A DNA stretch of 50,927 bases from Candidatus Poseidonia sp. (GTDB lineage: Archaea > Thermoplasmatota > Poseidoniia > Poseidoniales > Poseidoniaceae): the NCBI GenBank assembly GCA_030827745.1, contig JAURDW010000006.1:1-50927 (forward strand), read 5' to 3'. The translations under genes were made by a program, and so were the position numbers. The first letter of the stretch is position 1; each line of letters starts with the position of its first letter. Below are positions 25,845-34,656 of this stretch, one piece after another. The notes under the pieces were generated by a model. That model searched no databases. It was not told where the DNA came from and was given only the letters and a program-made list of their open reading frames with translations.

Positions 25845-26060
25845 TTCCCTTCAAAAAATATCATTTCCAATTACATTTGACGCATAATTGAATGTTCAGC
25901 CAATTGAAATATAGAAAAAAAATCTCTTTTTCTTGTCGCATAACGCGTTCATTTTCAATAGAAAAACCTCTTCCATTGGATTTTTTGAAGAATGAATCTT
26001 CAATTGAATGGGGCCTGTTTTACGGAATGTTACCGATCATTTACGGCTCGGAGACGAAAC

Positions 26061-26100
26061 TCAATTTTTTCTTATTTTTCAATTCAAAAATAAAAATTGA
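26061..26100. repeat. AT-rich inverted repeat
   Basis: TTATTTTT (26072-26079) and AAAAATAA (26086-26093) surround a six-base loop, and an outer TCAATTT (26061-26067) pairs with AAATTGA (26094-26100) after a four-base bulge. It lies 37 bases upstream of ATG 26138, so its AAAATAAAAA part may double as that gene's TATA box. Confidence 0.6.
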
Positions 26101-26137
26101 ACGCCGCCGCCCACCATCAAGCCAGGGGGCAAGAACC

Positions 26138-26941
26138 ATGTGGAAGAATGAACACACATGCACCATGAGCGTCCATGCAGTCGTGATGGAGCCGTTCAAC
26201 CCCCTCTTGAGCGCTGTTATGGAACGAGGAATGCTTGCAGGCTACCGGTTTCATGTGCCTGAACACTTTGAAGAAGATGTTCGCACACGTTTCAAAACGA
26301 CGTTAATCACCTGCCCCGAGGGTTTGCAACCGTGGTCAACCGCCCCTCAAGGAGCGGTTTGGTTCCTCGTCGGGGATGACGAGCACCTTTCGAAACACGG
26401 GCATGCGGTCCGCCTTCATTTCGATGTGAACACTCCAAAAGGTCCTGGCAAAGGATGCGACATCACGGTCCACGATCTTCTCCCCCCCCCCGCTGGTTCA
26501 GCATCAAGAAGTGTTTTCGAAGCTTGGATGAAGGGCGAGAAGGAACGGAAACATGGAGGATACTGGTGCAGTTTGCACGATGTGGCTTCCGCCATCTCCA
26601 AGGCGCTGCCCTACCTGTGCCTCACCAACGGGTCGCTGAACATCGCTGGCAGACGGTATTGGACGGGAGAAGACACCTATCGGGAATTCATGCCCCTTGT
26701 TCACCGCTCAGAGGCCGGAAAAACAGGAGATTTCACACAGCATCATTTGTCCCAACACCACGACATCCCCTTGACCGCCGTTGACATCGAAACCGAGGAC
26801 CATCACCCAATTCGCCCCTCGATTAGCGAATTTCATCGCTTTCTCGAAAAACACACCGGTGAAGGATGGCGGCCTATCATGCCCCTGCGCCAGAGCTTCA
26901 TGTTGGTGCTTGCTGCCCTCACAGAGGAAACTTCATCCTAA
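26138..26941 (+). CDS. Hypothetical protein, unrecognised family
   Basis: I do not recognise this 267-residue protein. It is soluble, with no signal peptide or membrane segment, and rich in His, Trp and Cys. Features include FHVPEHFEEDVR, GAVWFLVGDDEHLSKHG, GGYWCSLHDVASAISKALPYL and a His/Asp/Glu-rich part HHLSQHHDIPL to IETEDHHPIRP, which could bind metal. ATG at 26138 is chosen because AGGGGG lies nine bases upstream; the frame is open back to 25892 through AT-rich DNA. A run of ten C at 26482-26491 encodes Pro residues. Its stop overlaps the converging deoxyhypusine synthase stop by four bases. It is a single-gene unit on the plus strand between minus-strand operons. Confidence 0.7.
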   Translation: MWKNEHTCTMSVHAVVMEPFNPLLSAVMERGMLAGYRFHVPEHFEEDVRTRFKTTLITCPEGLQPWSTAPQGAVWFLVGDDEHLSKHGHAVRLHFDVNTPKGPGKGCDITVHDLLPPPAGSASRSVFEAWMKGEKERKHGGYWCSLHDVASAISKALPYLCLTNGSLNIAGRRYWTGEDTYREFMPLVHRSEAGKTGDFTQHHLSQHHDIPLTAVDIETEDHHPIRPSISEFHRFLEKHTGEGWRPIMPLRQSFMLVLAALTEETSS

Positions 26942-27942
26942 TCGCAAAAAAGGTCCGCACCCAGAAGGGGCAAGAGCAGACTCGCATCGCCTTCAACGCA
27001 AACATGAGGTGCTTCAGGTCTCATTTTTCCCCACGAGATGGCTTCTCGTAAACGGGCCCCGGAAAGGCTTCCATCGTGTTCTGGTGCCGTGGTGATGTAA
27101 ACAGCGCTGTCAAGGCCTCCACGGTACTGGTTCCACCAGATGACATGATGTTTTGAAATGCCTCCGCCAACCATCAGCGCATTGGAAGTCCCGACGTCCC
27201 AGGTCAAATCGCTCATCACTTGTTCATCGGCCAGCGTGTCGATATGGAAATCACGATGTTTTTGTCGGAACATGAAAAGCTGGGCCCCGATGGAACCGTC
27301 GGTAATGCCTGGTATGCAAACGGGAATTTTGTGCTTCGCCGCCCAATAAATGAGGGTATCCGGCGTCCCAATGCGGCGCCCCAACTCCCACACGAGGTGA
27401 ATGGAGCCAAACCCAAGCCAAGCCTCAGCTCCCGTTTTTCCGGTGGAAGCGAGTCGATCGTTGTAGATGTCCTCGAGAACGGGCATCAGCACAGCCTCAA
27501 GGATTTCACCGTACGAAGCGTTCGGCACGATGACGTTGCCCAGCCGCATCAGTGCATGTTGTCCGAGTTCAACGTCGTCGAGGTCAAACGAGCCGTGGTA
27601 GTAGTGTTTGTAGGCCCGAGCGATGTCGTGGTCCAGGGTTCCGCAGGTTGTGGAAACAACGTTGAACATCCGGCGTCTGATGGCCTCAACGAAGAAACCT
27701 CGCGTGCCGGTAGCACACAAACAAGCCGGAAAGGACAGCCAATTCGCAACTTGAGTTGCATCGCCGTCCACCCGTTGGATGGAAGCGTTCATGTCGGCGA
27801 GAATGGTACGAGCTTCGGCGAATTTTGTCGCCGTGAAACCACCTGCTTTGCTCATCTGGTCGATGAGCGCCCGAGGCGTCGTGGCTTTCGAGAAGTCGTA
27901 ATCAACCACGGGATCGTCAAAGGCATCGGGGTCCACCGCCAT
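26938..27942 (-). CDS. dys: Deoxyhypusine synthase
   Basis: Transfers the aminobutyl group of spermidine to a lysine of aIF5A, the first step of hypusine formation. The 334 residues include LSFPACLCATGTRGFF, GSIHLVWELG, IPVCIPGITDGSIG, and the catalytic segment VGGGISKHHVIWWNQYRGGLD, whose Lys (in SKHH) is the aminobutyl carrier in known enzymes. Then come YITTAPEHDGSLSGARL and EAISWGK. ATG at 27942 has CGAGGT upstream; a TTG at 27993 that overlaps the uvrB stop would add 17 residues. It follows uvrB in an apparent operon. The gene for aIF5A is not in this window. Confidence 0.95.
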   Translation of the reverse strand: MAVDPDAFDDPVVDYDFSKATTPRALIDQMSKAGGFTATKFAEARTILADMNASIQRVDGDATQVANWLSFPACLCATGTRGFFVEAIRRRMFNVVSTTCGTLDHDIARAYKHYYHGSFDLDDVELGQHALMRLGNVIVPNASYGEILEAVLMPVLEDIYNDRLASTGKTGAEAWLGFGSIHLVWELGRRIGTPDTLIYWAAKHKIPVCIPGITDGSIGAQLFMFRQKHRDFHIDTLADEQVMSDLTWDVGTSNALMVGGGISKHHVIWWNQYRGGLDSAVYITTAPEHDGSLSGARLREAISWGKMRPEAPHVCVEGDASLLLPLLGADLFCD

Positions 27943-27989
27943 GCCCCAACCTCGGGGCTTTGCTTCATGAAGATGTGCCTGTAGGGAGT

Positions 27990-30413
27990 TCAATCCTCCC
28001 AGCGTTCCAGTTCATGCAGTCGGTCCCGCAGCCGAGCGGCTTGTTCAAAATCAAGATCTTTCGCCGCTTGCTGCATCGCTTCTCGGAGTTCTTCGATGAG
28101 CGCTTCCCGCCCCTCGGAGGTCAGCGACGAGGTGAGATCATCGGGCTCGTCATAAGTCAATTGGGAATTTGAATCTTCAATTTGTTTTTGCTCTGTAGAA
28201 CCCCATGCACCGGCACCCAATTGAAGACGCTGAGCCCAATCCCCATCTCGTCGACCCCCTTTTTTGGCGATGAGGCGGCGGGTTCCGTCCCCTGCCGTAT
28301 GGGTTCCGGAAATCAGCGCATCCTCCGAGTCTCCCATGACGGGCAAGGCTTTGACGATGGTTTTGGGCACGATACCCAACGCCTCGTTGTTGGCTTGTTG
28401 CCGTTGACGACGCTCAAGGGTTTGTCGGATGGCCGCCTCCATGGCAGGGGAAAACCCATCGGCGTACAGAAGGACTTTCCCGTTTTGGTTTCGTGCGGCC
28501 CTTCCAATCGTTTGCAGAAGACTGCGTTCGTTGCGCAGGAAACCCTGCCTGTCAGCATCAAAAATCGCTACCAAACTCACTTCGGGAATATCAAGGCCTT
28601 CCCGTAGCAGGTTGATGCCAACAATGACATCGATGTGGCCGTGCCGCAACGCATTGATGATCTCCGTGCGCTCAATGGTGTCAATTTCAGAATGAAGATG
28701 GTGGGCTTTCACCCCCATCCGGTTCAGATAGGCAGCCACTTCCTCTGCGAATTTGATGGTCATGACGGTCACGAGGGAACGTTCCTTTCGTTCAACACGA
28801 GCGTTAATTTCGGTGAGCAAGTCGTTCACCTGCCCAGCGGTGGGCCGCACTTCAATTTCCGGGTCCAGCAACCCCGTCGGCCGTAATTCCATCTTGGCGA
28901 TGCCTTGGATGCTCTGTATCATGTCGTACATCGTCTCGGCTTCAGGATGCTTTTTGGAAAGGTCGGCTGAACCTGCTCCGCCCCCCGATGGAGCATGCAA
29001 AAGCCCGTTGGGCACGGACTGTCCTGTTATCTCGCACAAATGCCGCAACTCGCGCTCGCCAGGGGTTGCGGAAACGTAGACCATTTGGGGAACAAGTGCT
29101 TGAAATTCAGGGAGTTTGAGCGGACGGTTGTCCGCTGCCGTCGGCAAACGGAATCCGTGCTCAATGAGGCTGTCTTTCCTCGATTTATCTCCGTGATACA
29201 TGCCGCCCACTTGGGGCAAACTGACGTGTGATTCGTCCATGATCACGAGGAATTTGGAGGGGTCGCCGTGGAATTGATTGGCGCAAGCAGCAAAGAAATC
29301 AAGCAAACAGTACGGCCGTTGGCCGGGTGAGCGCCCGTCAAAATGCAGCGAGTAGTTCTCCACCGATTGGCAGTGCCCGATTTCGCGGAGCATTTCCAAA
29401 TCGTATTCGGTTTTCTGTTCCAAGCGATACCGCTCAAGCTCCCTGCCCTGCCGTGCAAACCACTTTGAGCGGTCGTTCAGTTCTGCTTCAATCGATTCCA
29501 AAGCAGCCTCAAAACGTTCAGGGCTGGTCATGAAGAATTCTTTCGGGTGAATCCAGGCCTCTTCGAGGTCGTCCAACGACTCCCATGAAACGGGGTCGCA
29601 AATCTGAATGCTGACGATGCCATCAAAATCAAAGACGATTCGTAGAGGGTCGTCCCGACTCGGCATCCAAACATCGACGACCTCCCCTCGGACTCTGCAT
29701 TCTCCTCGTTTCAAGTCCGTCGTCGTTCGCCGGTATTGAAGCTCGATGAGCTCGCGCAGCAGGTCGCTTGTCTCGATGGCTTGCCCAACATGGCAGCGCA
29801 AATGGTATTCGAGGAAGGTTTCGGGGGGGTTCAAACCGTAAATGCAGGAAACCGAGGAAACGACAACACAATCAGGGCGAGAGACGAGTGAGGCAACGGC
29901 TGCAAAGCGCTCCTGCTCGATCCTTTCGTTGATGCTCAGTTCTTTATCGATGTACAGATCTCGCTTCGCAAGGTAAGCCTCGGGCTGATAGTAGTCATAA
30001 TGCGAGACAAAGTATTCCACGGCGTTTTGAGGGAAATAACCGACCATCTCTTGATGCAATTGGCGAGCCAGCGTCTTGTTATGGCTCATGATGAGCGTGG
30101 GGATGTTGAGTTTCTGAATAACATGCGCCATGGCGAAGGTCTTCCCGCTTCCCGTCACGCCGAGCAAGACGCACCGTTCTTGGCCATTTTCCAATTGAGA
30201 AATCAATTCTTCAATGGCTTTCGGCTGGTCGCCTGCAGGTTCAAACTCGGCGTGGAGCCTGAACCTTTTGACGTCAGGACGGAGGGAATCAAGCGCCGCT
30301 CCTTCCAAGGCTTTTGAGAGGTCAAACGGGTTGCGTTGGCTCAGGTCAACCTCAAGAAGCGGTTGGTTCGCAGCTGCTTCAAAGGTGCCCTCATCGTCCC
30401 ATTCGTTCACCAT
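27990..30413 (-). CDS. uvrB: Excinuclease ABC subunit B
   Basis: DNA damage-recognition helicase-like subunit of bacterial-type nucleotide excision repair. The 807 residues, longer than the usual 660-700, contain Walker A GVTGSGKTF (85-93), the beta-hairpin region with YDYYQPEAYL, Walker B DESH (393-396), SATPG (448-452), RPTGLLDPEIEVRP (511-524), GINLLREGLDIPE and QTIGRAARN. A C-terminal UVR motif (about 771-803) would bind UvrC. About 40 extra residues separate SATPG from RPTGLLDP, and there is an N-terminal extension of about 40. uvrA and uvrC are not nearby. UvrB is a bacterial-type gene acquired by several archaeal groups. Confidence 0.97.
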   Translation of the reverse strand: MVNEWDDEGTFEAAANQPLLEVDLSQRNPFDLSKALEGAALDSLRPDVKRFRLHAEFEPAGDQPKAIEELISQLENGQERCVLLGVTGSGKTFAMAHVIQKLNIPTLIMSHNKTLARQLHQEMVGYFPQNAVEYFVSHYDYYQPEAYLAKRDLYIDKELSINERIEQERFAAVASLVSRPDCVVVSSVSCIYGLNPPETFLEYHLRCHVGQAIETSDLLRELIELQYRRTTTDLKRGECRVRGEVVDVWMPSRDDPLRIVFDFDGIVSIQICDPVSWESLDDLEEAWIHPKEFFMTSPERFEAALESIEAELNDRSKWFARQGRELERYRLEQKTEYDLEMLREIGHCQSVENYSLHFDGRSPGQRPYCLLDFFAACANQFHGDPSKFLVIMDESHVSLPQVGGMYHGDKSRKDSLIEHGFRLPTAADNRPLKLPEFQALVPQMVYVSATPGERELRHLCEITGQSVPNGLLHAPSGGGAGSADLSKKHPEAETMYDMIQSIQGIAKMELRPTGLLDPEIEVRPTAGQVNDLLTEINARVERKERSLVTVMTIKFAEEVAAYLNRMGVKAHHLHSEIDTIERTEIINALRHGHIDVIVGINLLREGLDIPEVSLVAIFDADRQGFLRNERSLLQTIGRAARNQNGKVLLYADGFSPAMEAAIRQTLERRQRQQANNEALGIVPKTIVKALPVMGDSEDALISGTHTAGDGTRRLIAKKGGRRDGDWAQRLQLGAGAWGSTEQKQIEDSNSQLTYDEPDDLTSSLTSEGREALIEELREAMQQAAKDLDFEQAARLRDRLHELERWED

Positions 30414-30437
30414 GAGGCCACCAACATCCCATCCATT

Positions 30438-31169
30438 TCAGGGGAGATAAAGTCCCCCGTTAACGTGAAGAATGGCCCCGGTGATGTAGGAGGAGTCGGG
30501 CCCCACCAAAAACGAGACCGTGGCCGCCATGTCCTCGGGAGAGCCCACACGTTGGAGCGGGACTTCGTTCTCGCGTTGTGCACGCTTCTCAGGCGAATCC
30601 CCTGCAAGAATATCGGTGTCCACATAGCCTGGAGCGAGGATGTTGACCCGCTTGCCTTCGGGGCCAACCGATTGAGCAAGGGAGCGAGCCCATGTCGATA
30701 GAGCGGCCTTTGAGGCAGCATAATCCGCGCCGTGCGGGGAGCCTCGCGTACCTAACTGGGAGCCGACAACCACCATCCTCGCATGACCGGTCAGATGAGG
30801 CTGAACCGCCTTCCAGACGGCTACGGCTCCTTCGAAGTTGGTTTTCATGGTCGCTGTGAGGTCATCCAGGGTCATGGCGGAACCCTGCACGCGTTTGTAC
30901 ACGCCGTGATTGAGCACCAAGACATCCACGCCCCTCTCCATCCAGGGATGTTGTCCCAAAAGGCCGACTTCACCGCTGTCAGCGCAATCAACCTTGACCG
31001 CAAGGGCGTCGTCCCCTCGCTCGCGAATGGCGTCCACCACCATCTCAGCGGGTTTTGAGGATCGATTGTACGTCAGCAAAACATCGTAACCATCGGCCGC
31101 AAGACGGTCCGAGATGGCAGCGCCGATGCCTCGGCCGCCACCGGTCACCAACGCTACGGGACGGCTCAT
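30438..31169 (-). CDS. Short-chain dehydrogenase/reductase (FabG-like)
   Basis: NAD(P)-dependent oxidoreductase of 243 residues. The cofactor motif TGGGRGIG is at 9-16, with LNHG for the NAG motif, the catalytic Ser in VVGSQLGTRGS and YAASK for Tyr/Lys, and the ending YITGAILHVNGGLYLP. The overall pattern is that of 3-oxoacyl-ACP reductase-like SDRs. The physiological substrate cannot be read from the sequence. It lies 24 bases upstream of uvrB and 44 downstream of the MazG-like gene on the same strand. Confidence 0.88.
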   Translation of the reverse strand: MSRPVALVTGGGRGIGAAISDRLAADGYDVLLTYNRSSKPAEMVVDAIRERGDDALAVKVDCADSGEVGLLGQHPWMERGVDVLVLNHGVYKRVQGSAMTLDDLTATMKTNFEGAVAVWKAVQPHLTGHARMVVVGSQLGTRGSPHGADYAASKAALSTWARSLAQSVGPEGKRVNILAPGYVDTDILAGDSPEKRAQRENEVPLQRVGSPEDMAATVSFLVGPDSSYITGAILHVNGGLYLP

Positions 31170-31213
31170 GACGCACGCACAGCCTCATTCTTCATGAAAC
31201 CATGTGAGGCGGT

Positions 31214-31600
31214 TTACTCGCCATCCGGAAGGAATGGCGCCAACTGTGGTGGTTGCCACCCTTCGGGTTTGAGGACTTTGCCATCCTCACGACGAATGAC
31301 TTTCCCGTCCACCAATTTCGCCATGTTCGAGCGGTGCACTTCGTTGAAGGCATCGTCGTAGATGTGTTGCATGCCGTGGTTAATGATGGTTCCAGCAAGA
31401 ATGTAGCCAATATCGGCCAGAGCATCCAAGACTTCGACCAAATCCCCCGCCCGGGCGGCCTCGGCGTATTCCTGAACTTCCTCCGTGAGGAGTTTGATGC
31501 GCAGTTCAATGAGTTCATCAGGACCCAAACCCGGCTTGTCGAGTTTTGGAATCTCAAAGGCTTGGTTGAATTCGAGCAAGGAAGCGACGATGGGGTTCAT
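31214..31600 (-). CDS. MazG-like nucleotide pyrophosphohydrolase
   Basis: A 128-residue all-alpha NTP pyrophosphatase. The metal-binding pattern is EEVQEYAEA followed by EVLDALADIGYILAG, as in PRA-PH/MazG-like proteins. The C-terminal region, NMAKLVDGKVIRREDGK then LKPEGWQPP, is typical of the DR2231-like branch also found in phages. It probably removes non-canonical or excess dNTPs. This is not HisE, since the tail differs and no his genes are near. The start at 31600 has no strong ribosome-binding site. Confidence 0.82.
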   Translation of the reverse strand: MNPIVASLLEFNQAFEIPKLDKPGLGPDELIELRIKLLTEEVQEYAEAARAGDLVEVLDALADIGYILAGTIINHGMQHIYDDAFNEVHRSNMAKLVDGKVIRREDGKVLKPEGWQPPQLAPFLPDGE

Positions 31601-31667
31601 GGTTCACGTTTCTCAAGTCGGCTCAAGAACCTTCACCACCCTCACTTCGGGCTGAAAATCAAGGGCA

Positions 31668-32585
31668 TCAATCATATGCAAAACCCGAGGGTTCGACCAA
31701 TAAACCGAAGGCCAAGGCGGCCAACAACACCCAACCCGTGAGCATCGACACCCGAAACAAGACCGTTTGAAAGTCAGCAAACCGTTCCATACGAAGGACA
31801 ACGAAGACGTTGGCCAGCGCCATCGCCGCCGCAGCGCCGAGGAACCAGATACCGTCCATCGGGTCAGCGATGGCGAAGCAGGCGAACCAGAGGAGCGAGA
31901 GGAGAAAGGTCGTTCGCGTGGTGGCCCGATCGCCAAACTTGGATGGGAAGGAATGGATGCCTTGTTCTCGGTCGCTCTCCACGTCCATGCGGGCATAGTT
32001 GATGTCAAAGGACGCAATCCACAACGCCACGCCAATGGAAATCGGCAAGATGGTGGGCGCCCACAAGAATTCGGTTCGCCAGGGCAGCAGACCGGTAATG
32101 GCGGCCCAGCCATGGACATCAGCGGCGATGGCAACCCAGGCTCCAGCGGGAGCGAGGCCAAGGCACAGCCCCAACCAAAAGTGGCAACCCCATGTGAAGC
32201 GCTTCATGTAGGGATAAATCACAAAGGTGAGCACGGGAAGCCACGCCATCATCAGAGCGACCTTGTTCAGCAAGCCGGCGCTGATGAGCAACATGGCCAA
32301 AAACACGGCAGCAAGACTCCAAGCCGTCCGCATGCTCATGCTGCCAGAGGCGAGATGGCGCCCCTGCGTGCGTGGGTTAGCGGCGTCGATGTCACGGTCA
32401 ATGATGCGGTTGAGCGCCATCGCTAGACCACGAGCCCCAACCGCCGCCAGCAGAATCCACAGCAGGTCAACATCGCTTCCGGCGCCAAATTGACGAACAG
32501 CAATCATGTAGCCCATCAGCACGAAGGGGAGAGAGAACAACGTATGCTCGATTTTGATGAACGACAAAACCTGCTTGACGTCCAT
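31668..32585 (-). CDS. ubiA: UbiA-family prenyltransferase (4-hydroxybenzoate polyprenyltransferase-like)
   Basis: Membrane enzyme that prenylates an aromatic ring, probably in quinone biosynthesis. The 305 residues have about eight or nine hydrophobic helices and the two Asp-rich sites: NRIIDRDIDAANPRT, and DINYARMDVESDREQGIHS. The ATG at 32585 overlaps the UbiD stop as TGATG, so the two are translationally coupled. UbiA next to UbiD suggests consecutive prenylation and decarboxylation, as in ubiquinone or futalosine-type menaquinone synthesis (MqnP/MqnL); the rest of the pathway is not in the window. Confidence 0.92.
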   Translation of the reverse strand: MDVKQVLSFIKIEHTLFSLPFVLMGYMIAVRQFGAGSDVDLLWILLAAVGARGLAMALNRIIDRDIDAANPRTQGRHLASGSMSMRTAWSLAAVFLAMLLISAGLLNKVALMMAWLPVLTFVIYPYMKRFTWGCHFWLGLCLGLAPAGAWVAIAADVHGWAAITGLLPWRTEFLWAPTILPISIGVALWIASFDINYARMDVESDREQGIHSFPSKFGDRATTRTTFLLSLLWFACFAIADPMDGIWFLGAAAAMALANVFVVLRMERFADFQTVLFRVSMLTGWVLLAALAFGLLVEPSGFAYD

Positions 32586-34525
32586 CACTCAGGGCCCCCA
32601 AAGGAAAGGTGGGGCGGCCATTCGTATTTTTTGAGTTCGGGATGAGAGGCGACCTTTGCCAGTGTTTCCTCATCGTGGAGGGTAACGGCAGGCCAACGGC
32701 GTACACCGTGCTCTTCGGAGGGAATGGGTGTCGTAGCGTCCCAACAGAGCCGCTCTCGTTCTTCGTCAAAGGTCAATCCACGCCCCACATCAAAGCGGGC
32801 AGTGAGCTGCCAAAGCAAGCGACGACGAGCTTTTGTGTGCGTCATGTCGAGATCGTCGTTGGTGATAAACAGCCAGCGGAGGTTTTTCTTAGAATCCAAT
32901 TGCCAGATTGAATTTCGCAATTTGCTTATTTGTTCAATACGTTGGCCTTCAGCAGTGTCGTCAACGCCGTTTTGGCCTGTTCGGGGGCTGGGCGTGCCTT
33001 GAATGGTGGTGGAGACAACGAGCATGTTGTCGCGAAGCATGCGAGCTTGCCGCACCTCGGGCAAAGCTTCGACCGAAGTCAGACCGTCAAACGGTTCGGA
33101 TTTGGCCTTCCCTTGACGCCATGCTGGTGTGGGCTGATTGTACGACCCTTCCAGGGGTTCGTCGGGCGACCGTGGATCGGTGGTGACGAGAGACGTGGCA
33201 TCGATGAGCAACTTATCGTGGACATTCTCGTACGGTGAGGCGGCTTCCAAAGCATCGGCGACCATCCCTGGGAGCACCACCACGTCTTCGCTGATCTCGA
33301 CTTTGTCGTTCAGGGCGTCCAGGAAGGCCTCAAGGTCCTTCGGGTTTTGTTCTGGGTCAATGGCGACGATGACTTTGAGGAACATCATTTGCCCGGCCCC
33401 CAGGAGCCCCAAAGCTGTCTTTCGCCCCTGACGAGGGTAGCGCTGTTTGGAGGCCACGATGGCGAGGTTGTGGAAGCCGGTTTCCAACGGCAAATGGACG
33501 CTTTTCACGTCTCGGTGTTGAAACTGAAGCACCGGAGAGAATTGCCTTCCAATGGCCTCGCCCAAAAAACCGTCCTCCATGGGGGGAAGGCCAACGATGG
33601 TGGCCGGAAGAATGGCGTCCTTTCGGCAGGTGATGGCCGTGACATGGAGGACGGGGTATTGGCCCGTCAGGGAATAAAAGCCGTAGTGGTCGCCAAACGG
33701 CCCTTCCAACTTGGTTTCCCTGGGGTCGCAATACCCCTCGATGATGATGTCGGCCTCTGCCGGAACCCAGAGGTCTTGCGTGAGGGCTTTGGTGATGGGA
33801 AGAGACTTTTGCCCCAAGATGCCGGCGAACTGGTATTCCGACAGGTTGTCAGGGAGAGGTGAAATGGCTGAAAAAATGAGTTCCGGAGGGCCCCCAATGC
33901 AGACGGCGACGGGCATGCGTTCACCTTTTGCTGCATGTTCAGCGCCGTGTTTGTGAATTTGCCAGTGGAGGCCGAGTTCGGTTTCGCTGTGAACTTGTGC
34001 TCGATACATGCCCAAATTGTGTTCGCCCGAGGCATCCTTGGTCACGACCAGGGGAAGCGTCACGAAATGGCCACCGTCCATGGGCCAAGTTTTGGGAATG
34101 GGGAGTTTGGTCAAATCGTTCTCGAGGCGAACCCTCTGCCCCTTGCCCTTGCGGACTTTTTTGGGCGGCATGGCAAGCGCATCTCGTAAAAGCGGCAAGC
34201 CCTTCCATGGTTTTCGCATGTAGAGGCCGATGTCCGGCTTCATCATCGCCACCATCCGGTCACCGATTTCGGTTTCATGATGTGCCCCGAGCGCCCGCAA
34301 GGTTCGGTCATGACTTCCAAAGGCGTTCATGAGAAGCGGGATGGAGGAAACGCTTCCATCGGCCAACTGGGGTTGTTCGAACAGGACGGCGGGGCCGTCG
34401 TTCTTCACCAGCAGGTCGGCGATGGCCCCGGCTTCGTAGACGACGTCAACCGGCCGATTGATGCGCAGGAGTTCGCCCCGTCCATCCAAGTGGTCAACCC
34501 ACCGCCTCAAGGTTCTCCAAGCCAC
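32585..34525 (-). CDS. ubiD: UbiD-family prenylated-FMN-dependent decarboxylase
   Basis: Decarboxylates an aromatic or unsaturated acid, probably a quinone precursor. The 646 residues begin WRTLRRWVDHLDGRGELLRI, typical of the family. Active-site regions are LGMYRAQV (prFMN-binding Arg) and ETKLEGPFGDHYGFYS (Glu pair). GTG at 34525 is chosen because it gives the family's normal N-terminus; an upstream TTG at 34588 would add 21 unlikely residues. The C-terminus is about 150 residues longer than E. coli UbiD, ending with LTARFDVGRGL and PHLSFGGPE. It overlaps ubiA downstream and is divergent from the geranylgeranyl reductase gene (131 bases). Confidence 0.9.
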   Translation of the reverse strand: MAWRTLRRWVDHLDGRGELLRINRPVDVVYEAGAIADLLVKNDGPAVLFEQPQLADGSVSSIPLLMNAFGSHDRTLRALGAHHETEIGDRMVAMMKPDIGLYMRKPWKGLPLLRDALAMPPKKVRKGKGQRVRLENDLTKLPIPKTWPMDGGHFVTLPLVVTKDASGEHNLGMYRAQVHSETELGLHWQIHKHGAEHAAKGERMPVAVCIGGPPELIFSAISPLPDNLSEYQFAGILGQKSLPITKALTQDLWVPAEADIIIEGYCDPRETKLEGPFGDHYGFYSLTGQYPVLHVTAITCRKDAILPATIVGLPPMEDGFLGEAIGRQFSPVLQFQHRDVKSVHLPLETGFHNLAIVASKQRYPRQGRKTALGLLGAGQMMFLKVIVAIDPEQNPKDLEAFLDALNDKVEISEDVVVLPGMVADALEAASPYENVHDKLLIDATSLVTTDPRSPDEPLEGSYNQPTPAWRQGKAKSEPFDGLTSVEALPEVRQARMLRDNMLVVSTTIQGTPSPRTGQNGVDDTAEGQRIEQISKLRNSIWQLDSKKNLRWLFITNDDLDMTHTKARRRLLWQLTARFDVGRGLTFDEERERLCWDATTPIPSEEHGVRRWPAVTLHDEETLAKVASHPELKKYEWPPHLSFGGPE

Positions 34526-34656
34526 GGCCTTGCGTTGGGCTTCTTGGCTTTGAACCTCCGTATCTCTTCGGCGACATGGCCAAGCCAAAGGCAGGCAGGC
34601 CGACCGTGTTCTTCATGGGCTACCGCAGTCACCTTGCTCATTGAGGGCGAGACGGT

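Larger units (their letters stand above)
25779..26137. other. AT-rich intergenic island with divergent promoters and hairpins
   Basis: The longest gene-free stretch of the window (359 bases), strikingly AT-rich against GC-rich neighbours, especially 25835-26105. It holds a TATA-like box for the PRC-barrel gene, poly-A/poly-T runs near 25914-25932, a 7-bp hairpin at 25985-26003 (TTGAAGA/TCTTCAA), and a larger AT-only inverted repeat at 26061-26100. An open frame from 25892 runs through it into the downstream gene, but its residue composition is unlike the rest and AGGGGG supports ATG 26138. No replication-origin motif is recognised, although an origin cannot be excluded. Confidence 0.7.

Noticed and set aside
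25892-26137. N-terminal extension of the unknown gene
   Set aside because: AT-rich, Phe/Lys/Ile-rich and unlike the rest of the protein; AGGGGG points to ATG 26138.
25779-26137. Insertion sequence or integrase-mediated island at tRNA-Ile
   Set aside because: No transposase, integrase, direct repeat of the tRNA end or terminal inverted repeats enclosing a gene were found.
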